Assembly: GCA_949287655.1 (NCBI GenBank)
Contig: CASEHD010000002.1
Span: forward strand, 44,305-108,304
Reading direction: 5' to 3'
DNA: 64,000 bases
Origin: an uncultured Christensenella sp.
GTDB taxonomy: Bacteria > Bacillota > Clostridia > Christensenellales > UBA3700
Shown here: positions 59,440 through 64,000 of the stretch, in pieces
Layout: the number at the start of each line of letters is the position of its first letter
Position numbering within the stretch: the first letter of the stretch is position 1
The notes under the pieces: generated by a model
What the model saw: only the letters and a program-made list of their open reading frames with translations
What the model was told of the DNA's origin: nothing
Databases searched by the model: none
Program-made: the position numbers and the translations under genes

Positions 59440-59724
59440 TCAATAAAAACCGTTATATCCGAAATATCTATGACTTCTACTCGTCGTCTTGTTGGACTGA
59501 ACTATGGCGACAACACATGCTTTGATTTCCGACGCAAGATAGTGTTTTCTTAAACCGGCTCTTGATTTTAGGCACAGCTTCTCCATAAGATCTTCTACCG
59601 TCATCGAGCAACTTTGCAGAACACCGAGTCGAGAGGAAACCGACGTGCTGATATGATTTTGGTGTTTATTCTTTTCGTGAATTATATTACTAACTGTATT
59701 TAAGATAATGTTGAGCATAAACAC
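59440..59724 (-). pseudogene. Fic C-terminal remnant, inverted relative to the intact fic
   Basis: The frame MFMLNIILNTVSNIIHEKNK ... HISTSVSSRLGVLQSCSMTV, EDLMEKLCLKSRAGLRKHYL matches the last 95 residues of the intact Fic at 46,739 (MLNTILNAVSDILHETHEYQ, MTAKELMDKLGLKSRDGFRK). The first two thirds, with the active site, are missing. Upstream, 59,738-59,850 matches the fic promoter region, so promoter DNA has been joined directly to the C-terminal part by an internal deletion. It cannot be functional. Confidence 0.85.
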
Positions 59725-59737
59725 TAAAAAATGTCTA

Positions 59738-59850
59738 ATTTCCGTTATCTCAATGTCAATATCTTACATATTGTCTTGCACATTACCCCATGCTGTTAAA
59801 CAGTTAAAAATAGCTGTCAAGAAATATTCGACTTTGTGTAAACACGCTCC
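59738..59850 (-). repeat. Inverted copy of the fic upstream region
   Basis: Read on the minus strand, GTGGAGCGTGTTTACACAAA, GTCGAATA and GTGCAAGACAATATGTAAGA, TATTGACATTGAGATAACGG match 46,595-46,706 (GTGGAACGTATTTATACAAA, GTCGAATA, GCGCAAGATAATAAGCAAGA, TATTGACATGCTGATAAGGG) with scattered differences. Confidence 0.8.
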
Positions 59851-59860
59851 ACCAACGTAG

Positions 59861-59889
59861 AAAAAGCACCGATTTTTTGGTGCTTTTTT
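59861..59889. terminator. Bidirectional terminator
   Basis: AAAAAGCACC and GGTGCTTTTT pair around GATTTTTT at the boundary between the fic remnant and the sucrose operon. Confidence 0.75.
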
Positions 59890-59912
59890 GTTGATTCAGT
59901 CGCCGTGGTGAG

Positions 59913-59942
59913 CAAAAAAAAGATCCGCCCGAGGAGCGGATC
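59913..59942 (-). terminator. Terminator of the sucrose/fructan operon
   Basis: GATCCGC and GCGGATC pair; a run of eight T follows on the minus strand. It is 24 bases past the ABC ATPase stop. Confidence 0.85.
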
Positions 59943-59966
59943 ATAGCTTTTTACGCGTTTTGATCG

Positions 59967-61202
59967 TTATTTTTTCTTGAATTTGGTTTTTACCGAATCG
60001 ATGAGCGTGGAGAAAAAACCTTTCTTTTCGGGTTGGACGATCACGACTTTTTCCTCGTCGGGATTGACGGCGACCTCGGCTTCTTCGTAGGCATTGCGCT
60101 CGGGAGTGATCGCGTTGGTCGTGCTTTCGTTGAAGAAGCGGGCGTATTCGGTATCGATCGCCACTCTGACGGAAGTCACGCCGTCAACGGCGTATTTGCT
60201 GTTCATCTTGACGATGACCTCGTCCTTGCCGAGAGTGCCGTGCACGTTGACGATATCTCCGAGTTTTTCTACGATATTGCAATCGAAGGAGAAGGAAAAG
60301 TCCTCGAGTCCCGCAAAGCGTTCGTCCTTTTCGTAGATAAGATTTTCGGGACGGATGCCGTAAACGACTCTCTTGTTTTCATAGTTGGCGAGAAGTTTGA
60401 TCTGCTCGTCGGTCAGCTTGATCTTGTCGTCGCTTCCGTCGGGATAGAAGCAACCCCTTTCTACCCTGCCGTGCAGGAAGTTCATGGCAGGCGTGCCGAT
60501 AAATCCCGCGACGAACATATTGTTGGGATAGCGGTAAACTTCATTGGGTTCCCCTATCTGCTGGATAAAACCGCCCTTCATTACGACGATACGCGAAGCC
60601 ATCGTCATAGCTTCTATCTGGTCGTGGGTGACGTAGACGGTGGTCGCGTCGACCTCTTTGTGTATTCTTACGATCTCGCTTCTCATCGCGACTCTGAGTT
60701 TTGCGTCGAGGTTGGAGAGAGGCTCGTCCATAAGGAACACCTTGGGACGGCGCACGATCGCTCTGCCCAGCGCGACTCTCTGTCTCTGACCGCCCGACAG
60801 CGCGCGCGGTTTTCTGTTGAGGTAGGGTGTAAGTTTGAGGATCTCCGCCGCGGCTCTGACCCTCGAATCTATCTCCTGTTTGGGCACTTTTCTGAGTTTG
60901 AGCGCATACGCCATATTGTCGTAAACCGTCATCTGCGGATAGAGCGCGTAGGACTGGAACACCATCGCTATGTCTCTGTCCTTGGGAGCGGCGCTGTTCA
61001 TCAGTTTGCCGTCGATATACAGCTCCCCGTAAGATATCTCCTCGAGTCCGGCTATCATTCTCAGCGTCGTGGACTTGCCGCAGCCCGACGGGCCGACGAA
61101 GACGATGAACTCCTTGTCCTTGATGTCGATGGAAAAATCGTGAACGGCGTGAACGCCGCCGTCGTATACTTTATTTACGTTTACAAGTTGAACAGTTGCC
61201 AT
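59967..61202 (-). CDS. msmK: Carbohydrate ABC transporter ATPase, MsmK/UgpC type
   Basis: The 411-residue protein has Walker A GPSGCGKSTTLRMIAGLE, Q-loop FQSYALYPQMTV, signature LSGGQRQRVALGRAIV, Walker B LMDEPLSNLDAKLR and VTHDQIEAMTMA. C-terminal TOBE/OB regions follow (IGTPAMNFLHG; VYGIRPENL). Proteins of this type often energise several sugar importers, which may explain why no permease gene is adjacent. An extra tail of about 45 residues (EAEVAVNPDEEKVVIVQPEK) is not typical. It follows the fructokinase stop by one base. Confidence 0.92.
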   Translation of the reverse strand: MATVQLVNVNKVYDGGVHAVHDFSIDIKDKEFIVFVGPSGCGKSTTLRMIAGLEEISYGELYIDGKLMNSAAPKDRDIAMVFQSYALYPQMTVYDNMAYALKLRKVPKQEIDSRVRAAAEILKLTPYLNRKPRALSGGQRQRVALGRAIVRRPKVFLMDEPLSNLDAKLRVAMRSEIVRIHKEVDATTVYVTHDQIEAMTMASRIVVMKGGFIQQIGEPNEVYRYPNNMFVAGFIGTPAMNFLHGRVERGCFYPDGSDDKIKLTDEQIKLLANYENKRVVYGIRPENLIYEKDERFAGLEDFSFSFDCNIVEKLGDIVNVHGTLGKDEVIVKMNSKYAVDGVTSVRVAIDTEYARFFNESTTNAITPERNAYEEAEVAVNPDEEKVVIVQPEKKGFFSTLIDSVKTKFKKK

Positions 61203-61203
61203 A

Positions 61204-62160
61204 TCAATTTACCGCCTTATCTACAGTTTCTCTGTTGCCCATCGAGGGGATCGCGCCGTAACCGGTCGTAGTGTACGCGCCGCATTTGCAGGCAAAATCG
61301 AGTATTTTGCCATAATCGATCGCATTATCGAGCAGATTTTCGGGTTTCGCGCCCGCCTTGAAAAGTCCTGCGATCAGCGCGCCGAAGAACGAGTCTCCCG
61401 CGCCCGTGGTGTCCACGGCTTTTACCTTGTATCCCGCGCACTCAAACCTGCGCCCGTCGGCGAGTATCACCTCTGCGCCCTTGCTCCCGTCGGTTACTGC
61501 AAGCACCTTAAGGCGACCGCCGAAAAGCGCTTTTTCGCAGTCGGAAGCGTCTCCGACGATAAAGCCGAGCTCGTCCTTGCCCACCTTGATAACGTCGGCG
61601 TATTGCGCGAACTCCTTGACGACCTTTCTCAGTTCCTCGGGATCTTTCCAGAGATTGAACCTGAGATTGGGGTCGAAGCAGATCAGCGCGCCTGCTCTGA
61701 CAGCCTTTTCTATCAGATATCTGTGAGTATCCCTCGCGGTATCCGTAGCGAGCGCCACGCTGCCGAACTCGAGCACGTCGCCTTCTGAAAATTCAACGTC
61801 CGCAAAGTCGGATGGCTCTATGTAAAGATCGGCGGTCATAGTGCGGTAAAAACTGAAATCTCTCTCCCCGTTCTCGCGTATGCTAACGAACGCAAGCGAA
61901 GTGTTGAGATCTGCGCTTCTTCCGATACGGGATACGTCGACGCCCTCGCTCTCGAGAGTTGATACGAGAAAATCGCCGAACCCGTCCGCTCCCACCTTGG
62001 TCAGATAGACGGCGTCGCACCCTAATTTTTCAGCCTGAACGCACACGTTGGCGGGAGCGCCGCCCGCTTTTTTCACAAACCTGTCGGTTTCTTTAAGCGA
62101 GCCGTTGCCCTCGGACTGAAAATCTATCAGCAATTCTCCGATACAATAAATTTTACTCAT
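61204..62160 (-). CDS. scrK: PfkB-family fructokinase
   Basis: The 318-residue protein starts MSKIYCIGELLIDFQSEGNG, has KKAGGAPANVCVQAEKLG (PfkB signature 1) and AVDTTGAGDSFFGALIAGLF (signature 2 with the catalytic Asp). ScrK-like length and position directly after GH32 genes point to ATP-dependent phosphorylation of fructose to fructose-6-phosphate in the cytoplasm. Its ATG lies eight bases inside the end of the GH32 lipoprotein gene, with GGAGGT upstream. Other PfkB sugars are possible but less likely in this context. Confidence 0.88.
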   Translation of the reverse strand: MSKIYCIGELLIDFQSEGNGSLKETDRFVKKAGGAPANVCVQAEKLGCDAVYLTKVGADGFGDFLVSTLESEGVDVSRIGRSADLNTSLAFVSIRENGERDFSFYRTMTADLYIEPSDFADVEFSEGDVLEFGSVALATDTARDTHRYLIEKAVRAGALICFDPNLRFNLWKDPEELRKVVKEFAQYADVIKVGKDELGFIVGDASDCEKALFGGRLKVLAVTDGSKGAEVILADGRRFECAGYKVKAVDTTGAGDSFFGALIAGLFKAGAKPENLLDNAIDYGKILDFACKCGAYTTTGYGAIPSMGNRETVDKAVN

Positions 62161-63658
62161 AGAACTTTATACCTCCGAATTTTACGTTTACGCCGTTGGA
62201 GTAGAACGCGAAATAGTTGTCTTCCATATTCACAAAACGGGCGGTCACGGCGACGGTGTCGTCGAGATAAACCGTCAGCACTTCTCCGTCGATCAGCACG
62301 TCGACCGAATACGTTTTGCCTTGCATATACACGAAATCCACGTTGGCAAGCGGATCGCCGTAGCGGACTATGCTGGACACGTCGTTGTAACACGTCAGCT
62401 TGTTGTTGGCGGGATCGAAAGCCACGACGGCTTCGCCGAGCCTGTTATTGAGCCCTTTTTTGAGACCGAAAGTCAACCCGAAATTGCCGTCATAACCGTT
62501 GACTGTAACGTCGAAGCTCATTCTTGCGACGCCCTCGGGGATCTCAAAAACCGCCCTCGAAGCGAATCCCGACCCGTCGAACGCCACGTCGCCTGCCTCG
62601 CCGCCGTCCGCGAACGTGTATTCCTTCTCTGCGTTCACGGCTTGCTCCACGCCCGATACGAGCACGGCGCAAAGCTCGCCGTTCGATTTCTGCAATATCT
62701 GATGAGTGACGAGATTGCCGCCCCAGTCGAACTCGCCGACCGCGCCGCCCGTCAGCGTCGCGCACCAGGCGAACGCATACAGTTCGTCGCCCGCTTTCTC
62801 AAGCCTTCCCGCGTAAAAACCGCTGGCGTCAATGCTGTCGCGCTCGAATTTTTTCCAGTCCCCGTTCCTCTCGGTGCGGTATCTGTAATGAGTCACTCTG
62901 TTCTCGCCCTGCTCGCTGTATGCGAGATACCAGTAGCCGTTGTATTCCACGTAAGACGGACACTCCATGTTGTAGGTGCCGTCGTCGTTGGCGAAGAACA
63001 CCCCGCGGTCGATCCACTCTTTGTCGGTCGCGTCGAGAGAAGTCGACGAATATCTCTTGATGACTCCTCTGCCTCCCTCGTTGGTCGTCACGAGCATATA
63101 ATAACACTCGTCGTAAGAGTCGTAATAGACGTAAGGATCTCTGAAGTCGTTGCTCTTACCGTAAAGGTTGAAATCCTCGACCTTGGTCCATATCTTCTGA
63201 TCCATGCTGACCGCGTGTCTGACCACTTCGAAATACTCCAGACCCGTATTCTCCTCTGCGTTATGCCCGGTATAAAAGCAGTGATATACTCCGTTTTCGT
63301 CCTTGATAAAAGAGCCAGTGCCTATCGCCGCGTCGGGAGAGTTGTAATTTTCCTCAAACGGGATCGCTATGCCCTCGTCGGTATAATGCAGAAAATCGGT
63401 GGTAGTCAGCCTCGATATCGGATGATAATATGTGCTGAGAGTTCCCCTGCTGTTCTGCAGATGATAGATATTCATAACGCCGTCGTCGTAAAACGGCATC
63501 ACGTCGCCCATGGTCACCCCGACCGTATCGTTATAGGACGAGACGGGAAATACCGATGCGGACATATCCTTTCCGGTTTCCTTGTCGTCGCACGCGACGA
63601 AGGTCATACAGAGCGCCAGAGCCGCCAACGCGACCGCAACCAATTTTCTTAATCTCAT
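62153..63658 (-). CDS. GH32-like lipoprotein of the sucrose/fructan operon
   Basis: The 501-residue protein has a lipoprotein signal ending CMTFVACDD and the GH32-like motifs TMGDVMPFYDDGVMNIYHL, FYTGHNAEENTG, NDFRDPYVYYD (RDP) and YNMECPSYVEYNGYWYLAYS (EC), plus a C-terminal sandwich from about residue 360. It is the fifth protein of this type in the window but sits with a fructokinase and a sucrose-phosphate hydrolase type gene, which makes fructan or sucrose a reasonable substrate for this copy. It overlaps both neighbouring genes, so the operon is tightly coupled. Confidence 0.8.
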   Translation of the reverse strand: MRLRKLVAVALAALALCMTFVACDDKETGKDMSASVFPVSSYNDTVGVTMGDVMPFYDDGVMNIYHLQNSRGTLSTYYHPISRLTTTDFLHYTDEGIAIPFEENYNSPDAAIGTGSFIKDENGVYHCFYTGHNAEENTGLEYFEVVRHAVSMDQKIWTKVEDFNLYGKSNDFRDPYVYYDSYDECYYMLVTTNEGGRGVIKRYSSTSLDATDKEWIDRGVFFANDDGTYNMECPSYVEYNGYWYLAYSEQGENRVTHYRYRTERNGDWKKFERDSIDASGFYAGRLEKAGDELYAFAWCATLTGGAVGEFDWGGNLVTHQILQKSNGELCAVLVSGVEQAVNAEKEYTFADGGEAGDVAFDGSGFASRAVFEIPEGVARMSFDVTVNGYDGNFGLTFGLKKGLNNRLGEAVVAFDPANNKLTCYNDVSSIVRYGDPLANVDFVYMQGKTYSVDVLIDGEVLTVYLDDTVAVTARFVNMEDNYFAFYSNGVNVKFGGIKFYE

Positions 63659-64000
63659 ACGTCCACCCTTTCCACGGCTGATATTTCCGCTTTGCCGACA
63701 GTTTCAATCGACAACCCGCCGTCTATGTAAATTCTGCTGCTGACGGCCTCTCTGCCACCGTCAACGAATATTTCGACACCCGATACGTCTATGAGCACGA
63801 GCACTTCGCAATCGGAGTATCTGCCGTTGGTTTTTCTCACGCAACCGTTCATATTGTTGGAAAGCGTTGTGTCGAGATATACCCGACCCGACGCGCTGCC
63901 GACGGAAAACTCTCCGTCCTTTCCTTTGAACGCTACCTTACCGTCTCCCGTCAGTCTGAGTTTAAGACGTGCGCAACGCGGCACGCCGTCACCGACGTAA
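63655..64000 (-). CDS. scrB: GH32 sucrose-6-phosphate hydrolase type, C-terminal end only
   Basis: Only the last 114 residues are inside the window; the frame is open to the edge. They form the GH32 C-terminal beta-sandwich: GEFSVGSASGRVYLD, CEVLVLIDVSGVEIFVDGGR and EAVSSRIYI, which is the canonical end of sucrose-6-phosphate hydrolases and invertases. It is the upstream gene of the fructokinase operon and overlaps the next start as ATGA. The catalytic domain lies outside the window, so exact substrate is inferred from context. Confidence 0.75.
   Translation of the reverse strand, partial: YVGDGVPRCARLKLRLTGDGKVAFKGKDGEFSVGSASGRVYLDTTLSNNMNGCVRKTNGRYSDCEVLVLIDVSGVEIFVDGGREAVSSRIYIDGGLSIETVGKAEISAVERVDV

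Overview
The window looks like chromosomal DNA of an uncultured gut-type Clostridia (Firmicutes). The reasons are strong AGGAGG ribosome sites, TTGACA-17-TATAAT promoters, many lipoprotein signal peptides, a meso-diaminopimelate dehydrogenase (so mDAP peptidoglycan), LacI, CsoR and XRE regulators, and an IS1182-type insertion sequence. I cannot name a genus. Most of the window is G+C-rich (39 of 60 bases in one line near 20,041). Two stretches are clearly AT-rich: about 34.1-35.9 kb and 49.7-59.4 kb (19 of 60 bases in one line near 52,321).

Region by region. 1-9.6 kb is a host-glycan zone: a GH95-like hydrolase cut by the window edge, ddh, a six-helix membrane-anchored sialidase, a secreted EEP-family hydrolase, a YhcH-family protein, a PD-(D/E)XK-like protein and a GH29 fucosidase. 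9.8-11.5 kb holds tRNA-Ala(CGC) and an IS1182-family element that appears to separate the tRNA from its terminator. 11.6-31.6 kb is one large minus-strand polysaccharide-utilisation operon plus a divergent LacI regulator: four GH32-like enzymes (one cytoplasmic, three lipoproteins), an Opp-type ABC importer, a small two-helix protein, a three-repeat membrane-anchored surface protein, a sulfatase and a xylulokinase-type kinase. LacI-type operators lie between the regulator and the first enzyme gene.

31.9-45.9 kb is mixed accessory DNA: an AbiE toxin-antitoxin pair with a frameshifted toxin, an XRE-membrane protein with a secreted partner, a miniature inverted-repeat element, a GDPD-like enzyme, a three-gene operon around an orphan VirD4-type coupling ATPase, a pseudokinase-like protein with an XRE regulator, and a CsoR-regulated metal-exporting P-type ATPase. 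46.0-49.7 kb is a scrap yard of truncated and frameshifted mobile-element genes around an intact fic gene.

49.8-59.3 kb is the most unusual part: an AT-rich eleven-gene minus-strand operon with a complete ADP-heptose pathway (gmhA, hldD, gmhB, hldE), two GT9-type glycosyltransferases, a radical SAM/SPASM enzyme, a GNAT acetyltransferase, an acyl-AMP ligase, an acyl carrier protein and a small Tyr/Gly/Ser-rich protein that could be the modified substrate. An inverted, deleted copy of the fic gene and its promoter region closes the island on the right, so the island is bracketed by fic copies. 59.9-64 kb is a sucrose/fructan operon: GH32 sucrose-phosphate hydrolase (cut by the edge), GH32 lipoprotein, fructokinase and an MsmK-type ABC ATPase.
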